Positions 24,179 to 37,900 of a stretch of 64,000 nucleotides of DNA are shown piece after piece. The notes under the pieces are model-generated. The model saw nothing but the letters and a program-made list of their open reading frames with translations. It did not search any database and was not told the origin of the DNA. Origin of the DNA: Gibbula magus (Eukaryota > Mollusca > Gastropoda > Trochida > Trochidae); NCBI GenBank assembly GCA_936450465.1, contig OW388300.1, forward strand, positions 52,839,535 to 52,903,534, written 5' to 3'. Within the stretch, counting starts at the first letter, position 1. Each line of letters opens with the position of its first letter. Both the position numbers and the translations under genes were made by a program.

Positions 24179-25636
24179 TATTATTTTCCAATTACGATGT
24201 CAGTATTTTATCCAATCATATGGAAGGGTGACGTGCAACTCCTTCCCTACGAAAGCGGATGTTGTCATACTTTGTTTTGAGTTAGAAGCAAAATATTAAA
24301 AGTTATCAGTGGATATGACATAAGCCTATATTCTTCTATGGACGAAATAAACAAATAACTGGATTAAGTACTTGTGAAAAGATAAAACCAACTTCATGAC
24401 GAGATCCTTTAAATGGTACGTTCTTCAGTTTCAAAGTTGTTACATTTGATGATTAATTTTTACGCATTTATACAGATGTGAGTTCTTTATCTGTACATAT
24501 GTATATTTGGGCTGGTATACTCGATGTAATATTATATAATACCAATTATTGTTAAGCCTGATGAGTTAATGATGGAGAAATTGTTTAAGTTGTACGACAT
24601 AAATAACGACAACGGTTTATGTATGGTCAACTCCTTATATTATTGCAAAACATGCAGAAATCGATTTTGTGACTTGTGATTTTGATAAAGGCACATTTTC
24701 CACTATCTATATATGATGAGAGTGCACATGCAATTGGACAGCTTGATTGTTTCCATTGAAAGGATGAAGGTTAAGGCACTGTCGTGATAAATTCTAACAA
24801 CATTAGAAATATAGAAGAAATATAAAGTTATATTAATTACTCAAAATTGTAATACAGTTTCAAATGCAATATCAAATGTCTATATTCACAACACAAGTAA
24901 GTAAAATATCAATAAAACCAGTCCTCTGCTTCTAACAGTCGATCTATAAATAGAGTCACATGATCACCACTCTCCATCTCAGTGCGGAGCAGGAAAATGA
25001 CACCTGTCAGACTCTGGACCAAATTAACTTCTAATAGTCTGAAGAGTGCATAAAATCATCAAGATAATTTATTGCACTCATTTTTTTACATAAACTTTTT
25101 CATCATTTTGCAGACTTCTCACATTGTTAGAGATTGAGGATATATATATATCTGTGAACAAAGCATTAATAATGTGTGTCAGGATAATGTATCTGTTTTC
25201 TTAAAAAAACAAATTGAACATTTTAGCAGGGAACATTGATAGATAAGAGTTAGGGGGCTTGTAGGCATTCATACTGTTAAATCAATGTTACACTAATGTT
25301 TTTCTAAGAACAGGATATTGTTGCTTTTGGTTAAATTGGTAAGGGGACACAGGAATTGAGTTTCTAAATCTTGTTTCGGATTCATTAAGATGTTCCCTGC
25401 TGAATTAATGGAATAATGTATGTCAAATAGGTGGAGTGTTACAGCTTGAAGTCAGTCATAATTGTTTGGCCGAAAATAGCATTGAAATTTTATGTCTAAT
25501 TGTGTATTTGATCTTCTTAAATCTTCAGCAAGATAGGACTGTCTATTAATCAAAACATGTACTACGAAAAGATTTTCCTGATACTTGAAGTTGGATACTC
25601 TTCAAAGACCGCTGAAATTCTCTTCTTAATTTCAGA

Positions 25637-25924
25637 GCGCGTTCGGCTTCGGATCAAGAGGTCTGTGGTACAAATCCTGCCAGCGGCACGGCAACTTTGT
25701 CTGCAGTAGAGAACTGTTCTACACGCAGTAATGTTTGAGTGCAATGCTCCACTGAATTTCAGTGCAGTACCACCCATGGTTTGCTAGTTCCAGCCGTTGC
25801 TCGCAGGTTTCACCGCAATGCATAGCCACATGGCTTTGTGGACTTTCTCCCTGCAATAATTCTAGCAGCCGTGATATAATTGAAATACTCTTGAAAGCGG
25901 CGTTAAAAACTCACCTCACCTCAC
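25637..25924 (+). mobile_element. tRNA-derived SINE (family S1), 5'-truncated, inserted at the ATG9 splice acceptor
   Basis: Matches the full copy at 58232-58549 from GCGCGTTCGGCTTCGGATCA onward and ends in a (CTCAC)n tail. The first ~25 bp, including the A box, are missing. Perfect 12-bp flanks CTTAATTTCAGA lie at 25625-25636 and 25925-25936. The right flank is the acceptor of the first ATG9 coding exon, so the insertion duplicated the splice site and its own tail now precedes it. Confidence 0.88.
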
Positions 25925-25946
25925 CTTAATTTCAGACCTCTGCAAT

Positions 25947-28900
25947 ATGGCTGAATACCAGACAGCATATCAAGCCCTGGGATCGTATGATGAAGAGACA
26001 GATGATAATGACCTCACTGTCAATGATCATGATGTTATGATACATGTGGCACCGGAGAGTAGCAAAGGTGGGTTGTAAGCTCATACGCTTCAGTTACCTT
26101 GTGTTCACATGTAATGTCATTTTCCACTTACCACTCACTGGTCCCTGAGGTTGATCAGTTTTGAACCAAGGTTGAACCAAGTAGTAAATCATCACTGTTT
26201 CTTCATTCAATTCAATTTAACACTGCAGTGATGAATATCAAATGTGATTTGATGCTTTTCCATTATGCAATTTGGACAATCTTTAATGATAAATGATTTA
26301 AAATGAAATGGGCCGTCATCTGACATCCGTCCATACATGTTCAGTTTATTATCTGGTTGTAAATGAAATGCCAGATGATATCTGTATTGTAATCTTGCCT
26401 CCTTGTTACAGTATTTCTAGCCTGATTGGTAAAATTTATTTGGATTCTTGTTGTGAATTTGTTATCAGCACGATGGAATCACATAGAGAATCTGGATGAA
26501 TTCTTCAACCGAGTGTACCAGTACCACCAGCGCCATGGCTTCATCTGTATGGTTCTGGAGGAGATGCTGCAACTACTGTGAGTGTTTCCTTCAGCTTCCT
26601 GTGGCTGTGTACATTCTTTGTCTGCTAAATCCAGCAAGCGCAACAAAAACTTAATTTTCAATGAGCTTTCAATGAAAGAGCAAAGGAGAGCTTCCTTATT
26701 GCATTTTTAAGTTCCATTTAAAAAAACATGATGGTTGTAAGATCAGGGATCGACACTCGCACTGGTCCGCTGGCCCGAGGCCAGTGAAAATTCAGAAGGG
26801 CTAGTGAAATCTGTTTGTATCACTACAGATTAACATATGTCACTAGCCCGAAGAGCATTTCGGGCTAGTAAAAATTTCCAGCAAGCGTCTACCCCTGAAG
26901 ATATATTTAACAGCTATATTTTAAGAACAAAACCAAATGTTTTTACGGTACATTGTGCCTGTTTATTGTTTACGTTCTTGATTGTAGACAAATTTCTGAT
27001 TTTGTGTGTGTTGGCTTGTGATATTATATGAATAAAATACACAACTAAGAACCATGTGCATATTGAATGGTACAATGTATGCAGAAGATGATGTTTTTAT
27101 TATATGTAATAATCAATTGTGAACAGATGTTAGACCTTTGAAATATAAACTCTAGATGCTGATGTTTTGTATGTTTCAGGCAATTTCTTTTTGTGGTTGT
27201 CTTCTCAATATTCATGATAGAATGCATAAACTATGACGTATTATTTGGGAACGTGAACCCTAACTCCAAAGGATCAAACCGAACCAAAGTCTCCATCCCT
27301 CAAGCTGTCTACCCTCCTGGACAGTGTCTCCAGAGGTGAGTCTTTATCTCCGCAACATCGTCTTCATATTCATCCTTTAAACATTCTAACTCCAGTGGAT
27401 ACTGGGCATGTCAATCCAACAAATCTAGTAAATCTTTTTGAAACATTCCCTCTCTCTTTTATTCCCTCTCTTTTTTATTCCCTCTCACCTTTCTTTTCTT
27501 TTTCTTCTCGATTTTCTATGTACATTATATAGCAAACTTGATCTGTCTGCTTGTTGTGCTTAACTGTACTATATAAGCCAGATGGACTTATAGCTTAGTC
27601 AGTTGTCCTGCTTTTCGTCTATTTGGTGGCAAATGGCGAAAATCGGACATCAAACTGTAATCCTGAAACAGAAATTTTGTGGAGGGCTATCTTGCAAAGT
27701 GTTTGTACATTTTGTTGCATGAACTGAAGTATTGATATATAATCCGTTGCAAAATATGAAAATATGATCTTAGCAGTGTGAATATCCATAATCCTTGTTA
27801 AATACTGTTCTGATAATACTTCCCATTTCCCTTTTCAGATTTGACTTCTTCATCATTGTTTGTCTGCTGATTGCATCTGTTTTCTGGTTGTTTCGACTGA
27901 TCAAGGTTGTGTACAATGTCTTCAAATACCTTGAAATTCGATCCTTTTATGTGTCGGCATTGAAAATATCTGCGGTAAGTAACCTTCATCATATTTTGCA
28001 TATAATACTTAAAAAAATAAAGCTCAACATTATGTGGTGATCCAAATTATGACCTCCAAAATATTAACAAAATGGTAACAATTATTTGCGTAAACATTCC
28101 TTCTGGTAGTTGTTGAGCTTCTTCGATAACCCCATTAAGTCAATACAAGAGGATGTATATTATTGTTTTCTTTAGAGAATTATGGTTGGCTTTAAATTAA
28201 AATATTCAGGTTTTATTTACCTCAACACCCATTGACTGCCCAGGTTGTGTTCGAGGCTGGGGTTATATTGGATACCGGGTTGTATTCAGGGAGACAACAA
28301 AAAAGTACTCTGATGAAGAAAGTAGAATCACATCGAGTAACATAGAAAACTATTTAACTATGTGATCTCTAATTGAAATTGTCGAATGTGACCTGGCACT
28401 GAGAATGTGAACATGGTTGTATTGTAGGTGGACCTGTCCAACATGACATGGCACGAGGTACAGCGCTGTCTCCTGGAGGTGCAGAAGGAACAGCATCTGT
28501 GTATCCACAAGCAGGAGCTCAATGAACTTGGTAAGAGCTGCCCATGGAGACAAACATACTTTCCAGGACACATAGTTTCGAAGCTATCTTTGCGCTAAGA
28601 TAGTCGTAAGTGCCATACATTAACATTGACTTATGACTATCTTTGCACTAAGACAGCTTCGAAAATATGGGCCCAGGTATTGAATCCTCTCATTGTCAGA
28701 GGACAATTGAAATGCTATGTGGCTTAATCGTATATTTTAGATTTGCATTTTGTCAATTATTAGAAGAGGATAAAGCCGCCATCAACGCATGGGGATATCC
28801 GCAAAAAGACTGGAATAGTGTGTTACATGTTTCAAAGGCATGAGCCTACTTCTTCAGATGAAGGTCTGAATTTTTACAAATTGCAAGATTAAATACATTT

Positions 28901-31900
28901 GCCATGCTACATGTAGTCAGTAGTTACACAGGAGTCTGATTCTTGTGCCCTTGAGGTCACTATCATCACTATCCATTCGCTATTTATATCTTCTGAACTA
29001 TAGTATGTATTCTTATAACATTTATATCATTGTAAAGAGAAATAAATTGTCTTCAATTCCATATATTATATATATAATATAGATTTACAATTTTGTCTAG
29101 CCCCAATAAAGATAATCTTTAGATTGTAATAGAAACCGTTCTGGATGTGTCGGATACATACAGGGTTAATACAGATACTACATTTATTTTTGCCATGTTT
29201 TACCCACGCATCTAAACCAAACATTATTCTCTATGGGGGAAAACATCAATGTTGAGATTTGATTTTATATTTATTTTTGTCTGCCAAAACATTTGTAAAA
29301 ATATCTGGGCTAAATTGTAGATTTGGTGACATTGTGACTGCAAATAAGGTTCAAATATATTGTACAGATCTTAACCCCAGAGGCTACACTGATGAAACCT
29401 ATTTTCTTTCTTAGATCTTAGTTGAAATGTTGTGTACAGACGCTTTGGCAAATATGCATTACATTACAGACAATTACTCCTGAAAAAAAATTGAATTGTC
29501 AACCTCACAGTATCTAATTAAGCCTGATGAGCTACAGAGCCAATCGCTTAATTTTTGTCTGGAATGCCATCAATTTCTCAAAGATTGAAATGTCATGGCA
29601 GGACACTGCAATGTTATAAATATTTTGAAACTTTGCAATAAACGCTTGCCACATAAAATTTTCTTTCAGATATCTATCACCGCATCCTGAGGTTTAAGAA
29701 CTACATGATAGCTATGGTGAACAAGTCAGTCTTGCCACTCAAGTTCAACGTACCATTTGTTGGAGACAGGTAAGAAAATAATAATAATGTAGTATTAGTT
29801 TTGACATATTGACTTGTACAACTTATATGGTCCCATGCTTCCCAATCAAATATTGGAAATGTCCATTTCTGTTAAATTGTGGAAATGAATATGTTTAAAC
29901 CATGTATATATCTTCAAATGCATGAAGAGAGACTCATTCTCTTCCCACAGAGGTTACTCCCTTCAGATTTCCAATCCTATCCTCTGTATCCTGGATATCT
30001 GAAGTAACCTCTGTGGGAAGAGAATGGAGGAGACCAAAAAACATTTTCTAAAAAAGGATATATATTGCAAAAGCAGGGCATATGGTTTATATTGTATTCT
30101 TTTTTATTCATTTTTTTTTCAGCGTGTTCCTCAGCACAGGACTGAAATATAACCTGGACTTCATCCTCTTTTGTGAGTATACTATCCCTACTTGAGTGCC
30201 TTATTTCAGGAGTAACAGTGTAGAATTCCATCGCTTCAGTCATAAATGCAATAAAGAAGCAGATACAGAAACCATTGCCTTTTATTGACACATATGAAGT
30301 TGAACTAGGTATGTAGATAGTATTCTTGTAGTTTTGATATGTCTGTTGCAGGGGGTCCCTGGTCCCCATTTGCTAATGACTGGCACCTGCGTGAGGACTA
30401 CAAACATGCACATAAGAGACAGCAGCTAGCTGACAGGTGACACTCTCCTCTCTCTCTCCTTTAATTCTCCTGACATTATTTTATCTCATTAAGCCTGAAA
30501 GGCCCGATGGGCTTATGGCATGGCGTCCGGCGTCCGCCCATCAGTTCGTCCGTCCGTCAAACTGTCAATCCGTCCATCCGTAAACCTTTTCCGATTTCAT
30601 CTCCAGAACCACTGACCCTAGAGAGTTGAAATGTTATGCGCAGACTCCTTGGCCAATAGGGATTCTAAATTGTAGATTTCGTTATCCCATGACCCCAAAT
30701 AAGGTCACAAGGGTCACACCCTCAAAAACATATTTTCATCTTCTTCTTCACTTCCAAAAGGTCTAGAGAGCTGAAAAGTTGTGAACAGACTCCTTGTCCA
30801 ATGGGGATTCTAAATTGTAGATTTTGTGACCCCATGACCCAGTCTGATTAAAATTGACCTTGTTCCGAGGAATAAAGTTTGCAAAATTATGCATCTACCG
30901 GGATACGAACAGGTTATGTAGGTTCCTCTCCACAAGGTCTGAGAACATCCCGTATAAGCGAATGTTCCGAACCAGTTTAGCACAGTCAAAGCCCAGACAA
31001 ATAGCTGACCAATCACAACATAGTTTTTAAACGGTCACTGTTTTGAAGCATTCGGAACAGACCAAAGGATAGCTGTTTGGAGGTATCTGCCCCTAGCTTC
31101 TCGCACCGAAAGCATTTGTTGGGCGTCTTTTGATTTGCTACCTGAATGGCGCTCGAACACGCGAGTCTACGGGCTGTTTTTAGACGGTTTGGCGTGGAAC
31201 CTACGACTGATATGAGTTCGTATCCCGGTAGATGCACTGTTTTGCTATTTTTATACCACGGAAAACCGTCGATTTTAATCAGACTGCCCCATGACCCCAA
31301 ATAGGGTCACAGGGATCACATCCTTCAAAACCTATTGTCATCTTCCTCTTCAGTTCCAAAAGGTCTAGAGAGCTGAAAAGTTGTGTGCAGATTCCTTGGC
31401 CAATGGGTATTCTAAATTGTAGATTTGGTGACCCCACGACTCAAAATATGGTCATAGGGTTTAAGACCTTAAAAACCTATTTTCATCTTCTTCTCCAGTA
31501 CATACAGCTCTAGAAAGCTGAAATGTTGGGTACAGACTCTTTGGCCAAAAAGGATTCTAAATTGTAGATTTGGTAACCCCAATTGTGAGTCATAATCTAA
31601 AAATAATCTAAAAAACCTATTATTTGCTTGCCAACAATGTATTACTTGAGATAACTTAGATATTCAACCTAAGATAATCAATGAATTCCTGATGAGCTAC
31701 AGAGCAAAGGCTCTATTTTAATCTGATGTGACAATGAGGGAGAATTGTGTATGAAGTCCGTTGATTATTGTGTTGCAGTTTGGCGGTGAAGATTCTCTGG
31801 CTGGGTATAGGTAACTTCTTGCTGTGTCCTGTCGTCTTTCTGTGGCAGATTCTCTATCTGTTCTTCCGATACGCAGAGGTTAGTCGGGGGTCATTGTTTC

Positions 31901-34900
31901 AATTTTGAATTAACAATAAAACTAATATTTGAAACAGCCACTGTGCAAAAATAAGTTCAATGTGTTCACAGACATGTTGCGAATTAGTACATTATATAGT
32001 TCAATCATTCAAGTTGCTGCATAGGATTTAGGATGTCACTGGACTCTGGTGTTTGTTAAAGTAAACACTGTTTGATAATGAGTGCAAGTCTTTAGAGGTA
32101 GTAAATATTCCTGTTTACACACAGATGATTACAAAAACATTATCATGTACTTAAAACACATTTTCACTGACAATTATGATTCAACGATGGAACGTTAGAT
32201 TTAGTTGTTACTGATTTTTAGCTCATCAGGCCTTAACTCATTAACGCCGAGAGACGCGTATAGGCGGGCCGTTAATCTCTCGCTCACAGCGAGAGACGCT
32301 TATAGGGGTCAGCTAACTGCCAGTTCCTCACAGCGAGAGACGTGTATTAGGGGTAGCTGATTAACAGCTTCTCACAGCGAGAGACGCGTTTTAGGGGTGC
32401 TGCCTATTGAATCACAAACACACATAATTTAAAACAATTAAGTATCTATCATGCGAGATGCATGTTTTTTTTAGAGAGTTGATACATATAGAGTTGATGG
32501 CCGGAAGTATTTAAGGTGTTTTGATAGCAGTCAGAAATAGGTATCAAAGGCTTACCTGCAGTAATCGCTTTTTCTATATATCCGTTGAATATTTTGTGTC
32601 TGTTTTACTTTGTGTAAACAAAGGCAATGCCTGAATATGTATTATGCAGTGAGCGTATAGAAAGAATAATTAAAATATTACAATACCTATTGTTTTGCAT
32701 GTTTACATACGATTATGTAACTATTTCAAAGACGCAACGCACATCTAAGCCAATAGAAGAGTGTTGAAGTATTTTCATTTATCTATAACTTCTGTACTAT
32801 AACGCTTTCCTGGGTTAATATTGTTGTCCACAGTAAACATTCATGTCATTGTTGTTATTGATAAGATATACAATGTAGTTTACCTAACTAGTCTGCAAAA
32901 ACCTATCCATTGTACATGGTTACCGATACTTATTGTACTTGTTACATTGTGTGGCATTATTTGCATCTAATTCATTTCAATGATATTTCATGCAAGGGTA
33001 TTGAAATATTCGTATTGATATTCTACACGTACAACAATGATTCGGTAATCCGTTACAGTTATTAGGTACTTTCATGAATATAAAATGCTTTCATTCAAAA
33101 ATTAGCTAAACACGTTGACACAATCTGGTATAATCCAATGCCATTGTCATATATATCAATGGATCCGGTCTCTTGTGATCCGTCGTCAATAAAATTATAG
33201 TAAATACACATATGTTCTTGCAAATAACCATTCAATCAGACTATGGTAACACAATATTTGAGAAACTCAATTGACCATGAAATGTAAATCCCTTGGGGTA
33301 ATTCGGCACTCCTGTTTGATCCGTGACACCTGCTAGAATAAACACCTGCAATAGATAGACAACACGATGCATTGTCACGCCCGTGTAATTGTGTGTATAT
33401 GTCGACATATGTGTATGTTCAAAACAGATTAGAATTTGCGTTACGGCAATTATGCGTGTGAATATTCAATCAATCAAGATCAAGGTAATTTAGCTTGGAA
33501 TAACATACTGGTAATTTCGGCTACATTCTGACGTTTCTCCCGTGACATGTGTTATATGGAGCTTGATTATTGTAGCCACGCCTACGTTAGTTTTATTCAT
33601 GAGAACATACTTGGTAAATCCTTTCAATATTTCTATACACCTTCAGGTTACTAAATACAATCTTACATTATACGTAAGTAACATAATTGTTATAATTCAT
33701 TTCAGGTTGTGAACCTGCAAAATATCAAACGTGCTGTTTAGAGATTTGGGCCACGCCCATCACGAGCCACAGTATCGATTGGTTATTGTTAGATCAATCA
33801 ACTGACCAAGCTGTTCAGCGAAAAATCAAACGTGCTGTTTAGAGATTTTGGCCACACCCATCACGAGCCCTAACATTGACGGATATCTTATACGATTGGT
33901 GAACAAAATTGTTAAATTTCTAGCTATCTTTGCTCATCACAACTGGCTTCTAATCAACTGCTCAATCTCCTCAACAACCTTTGTACATCAACCTATTCAG
34001 CTGTATAAACAACTCATCCTAATTTATTGTAACAACAATGTTTGTATATGTTATCTTCCTCTCCATCACAGTATCACTTGCTTGTCAACGACACGACGTT
34101 AGTATCTATTTCGAAACGTCGCCTCTACAGAATAAAGAAATTTAATATCCAAAAAAGTTTGCTATTGTTTATAAATGTTTCATGCATGGAACTTTTCAGC
34201 CAAACTCAAGTGATAAAAAACTGAGACTTATGAATATGCTACTTGCTAGTTTCGAACTACTAATTGATTTTTATTTTGAATATGACTTATAAAACGTATG
34301 AAAGGATAAATAAGTATTTGATGTCAATAACTTATAATCCCAGCATATTAAGGTTTGATCTGGAAAGGTAAAGCAGAAACAAATATCAGAGATATATGTA
34401 ACGGGATTACATAATTGATAAGACGACAAAGAGTCGTGCACGTGCAGTTATGTAGAATGATGCAATCTATTCACATTTTTGGCTTTCAATGTCATCTTGC
34501 CGTGAATATACAATCAGTTCATTCTACACAATGGACGGAAGCGCTTAAAGATAAATACACGTTTGATAACAAGAAATTCCTCTCGCTGAATCAGAGGTGC
34601 CAGGCTAATTAGCGTGTCGCTGTGGTACGCTAACCCTGAGGCTTGACGGCCAGGCGTTCAGCTGAAGATCGGTGCTCGGCGTTAATGAGTTAAAGGCCAG
34701 ATGGGCTAATGGCATAGGATGACATCCATTTTTTTGTGTGAGATTATAGACTAATTTCTTTATAATTGCATTTATGATTTCTTTTGTTACAGCTTATAAA
34801 GAAACAACCAAGCACTCTAGGAGCTCGTCGGTGGTGAGTATATATTTGTTCACTTGGTCTGATGAGTTCCATCCAAACGAAACCGGTCACCACTCTACAA

Positions 34901-37900
34901 ATACCCGTCTGGTCACGGTGGGGTCCCCCTTTACTCTTCCTATATATGTTCAGCCGTCCGTTGGTGCTTCTGAAATTTGATGTGACTTGAAAATTTTAAT
35001 ATTAACGTTACCTGTGCAGTGCTGCATCTAGCTTGAGTAATTGGTTAATATATTGCACCTGGGCGATGAATCGTACATTGATATTGCCAATTTCTAAAGC
35101 TAATTTTGATACAGTACAGCTAAACAATGTGTGTCAAATTTGCACTAGCGGATCCAGGGGGGGGGGGGGGGGTCCAGGGGGTCCGGACCCCCCCCTTTTC
35201 AAATCCATGTATAAGATTCCCCCCCCACCCCCACTGAGTGGAAATTTTTTTTTTTGGACCCCCCCCTTTCAAAAATCCTGGATCCGCCCTTGAATTTGTG
35301 TGATTGTTATCAAAGCATTTGACCTGACATTGACATAAGACTCAGTGTCGTAGCGAGTGCCAAGAAGTGTAATAATTTCCCCATGGCAATATCATAGCTT
35401 CTGACTGTCCAGGGGTCACTGGACAGTAGCTCAATAGTTCCCGCAAGTTAAGGGTTAAAGTTACATCAGATCATTTTCCTCCATGCTTTGGAACTATAAA
35501 TAATTGTATTGCAGAACTCAGACCAGTGTTCCCGCTGGCTTTTTTAACAGCCAGTCCACGGGACCGGCAGTCATAAAAAATACCGGTCCCCAGCAATATT
35601 AACCAGTCCTAAAATGTTAATGTTTGGAAAAGACTAAGTATATGTTTTTATAAAAACAATAATAAATGTGTGCACTTGTGAACGAACTTCATATTGTTTA
35701 TAAATATCAGTGAAATGCTGGTCACATGACACTAACAGCATGATTGAGTGACGTAAGCAGGTACTAAAAGTTTTGCGACAGTCAAAAGTAAAATCATGCA
35801 TATCAATACAAATACTACAAATCAAATTGTTAGATTGTCAAAGTTCTTGATAAAAAGTAATGTCATATTTAATGTAATTTGATTTTAATTTTATGCTGAT
35901 AATTTCTAAATTGCAATCGTAGTATTCAAGTATCAACACAGTGCTATTTTTAGCCGTCACACGTTTGAAGGATTTGAACATAACATACAATAACTTCTAA
36001 AGCAAAAACTTGTAATGCTTTTCAAATGTTTTACACCTGCAAACATTTCATCAGTGATATTTTTAAACATACCTCAACATATAGTTTTTGGTAACATTGA
36101 GCTGCATGGCTGTCTAAAACTACGACATTGAAAATAGAAAATCTGCATGATCTGCAGACCTCCCGGATAATCCATTTTCAACACAGGGGTGGCAATTGAA
36201 AAAAACTTCAAACAAATTTGATTATTGTTTCTTGGTTTGACAAATCTATCATCTAATTATTTTGTTTATGTTTAGACTAAAATCAATCTTTATTTTCTAT
36301 CAGTAATAATCGTTTAATAAGTTATTGTGCTCTATCCTATTGGAACTATGAAACTCCTGTCACCCCCATACAAAAATAAATCAGTCCCTCTTCTTGGGGA
36401 ATTGCATGGAATTAGGTCAACACCTTGATTGACGTTTCCTGTCTGAAGTTGCCATGCAGCACTGATAAGCATTTGTTTTGATCAATTTATGATTTGTTTT
36501 GGGTGTAATTATAAGATTGACAAATGCTTATTTAGCATACATACCAAATTAAGGACTTATTATTTATATATGCTTTTTTAGGATCATTTCTGCACAAATA
36601 CCCAATTTTGAAATTGCAGGTCCTTGGGACCGACAGTAATGAGAAATACCGGTCCAGCTTCGAAAATTCCGGTAAAATACCGGTATTTACCAGTAAACGG
36701 GAACACTGCTCAGACATTAATTAAAACAAGCTAATTCATAATTGTTCAATTGTTAGATAATTTGTAAAAATGATTTCTTTTTGAAGAACAGGAAAGACAT
36801 TAACCCAAAGTATGATAATCATTAACTGTGATTGTTAATTATTGCTTTTATACTTCTTTAGGTCCAACTATGCACGTCTTTATCTCCGTCACTTCAACGA
36901 GGTAGACCATGAATTCATTGCAAGGTAGGTTTAAAAGGGTTTAAAATTATATATAAAGATATTCTATATAAACATGAAATCTTCATAAGGTTTTCAAGGT
37001 GTGTTTCAATTATTTTATAATATAATAATAATCATTTGTTCAACTCAAATACATGTTCAGTTAAATTTTGAGAAAACAATGAATTTCTTGTACTTAATAT
37101 TGTTCAAACTAACTGCATCAATGGTCTAAACTGATATTATAGTTTGAATTGAAGCATGGTGGTGTAGTGGTCAGTATCCTGGGCTCTCACACTAATGAGT
37201 GCGAATCCTTGAGTCTCTGTGTCACTGGGCAAGGCACTTCATCAACATTGCACTCAGTCCACCTAGCTGTATAGACACATGAAGTAAGGACCTATATGGT
37301 CGCTTTGAGCAATTACTTCAGGGCAATAGTTGTGCACTTTGAGCAATTACTTCAGGGCAATAGTTGTGCACTTTGAGCAATTACCTCAGGGCAATAGTTG
37401 TGCACTTTGAGCAATTACTTCAGGGCAATAGTTGTGCACTTTGAGCAATTACCTCAGGGCAATAGTTGTGCACTTTGAGCAATTACTTCAGGGCAATAGT
37501 TGTGCACTTTGAGCAATTACTTCAGGGCAATAGTTGTGCACTTTGAGCAATTACTTCAGGGCAATAGTTGTGCACTTTGAGCAATTACTTCAGGGCAATA
37601 GTTGTGCACTTTGAGCAATTACTTCAGGGCAATAGTTGTGCACTTTGAGCAATTACTTCAGGGCAATAGTTGTGCACTTTGAGCAATTACTTCAGGGCAA
37701 TAGTTGTGCACTAACAATTACTTCAGGGCAATAGTTGTGCACTTTGAGCAATTACTTCAGGGCAATAGTTGTGCACTTTGAGCAATTACTTCAGGGCAAT
37801 AGTTGTGCACTAACAATTACTTCAGGGCAATAGTTGTGCACTTTGAGCAATTACCTCAGGGCAATAGTTGTGCACTTTGAGCAATTACTTCAGGGCAATA

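Larger units (their letters stand above)
19619..25946. other. Repeat-rich non-coding interval between CNOT9 and ATG9 coding starts
   Basis: CNOT9 and ATG9 are divergently transcribed from this interval, but their coding starts are 6.3 kb apart. The CNOT9 5' UTR and promoter probably lie around 19620-19780. An ATG9 5' untranslated exon may lie around 24200-24420, where GATCCTTTAAATG|GTACG is a donor candidate. Both are inferences. The interval contains MITEs, a LINE remnant, a 110-bp direct repeat and a SINE (listed separately). No protein-coding gene is recognised in it. Confidence 0.5.

Noticed and set aside
25562..25777. 71-residue minus-strand frame upstream of ATG9
   Set aside because: Lies across SINE sequence; the same text recurs in other SINE copies.
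35033..35293. 86-residue glycine/proline-rich frame
   Set aside because: Created by G and C homopolymer runs of a hairpin element.
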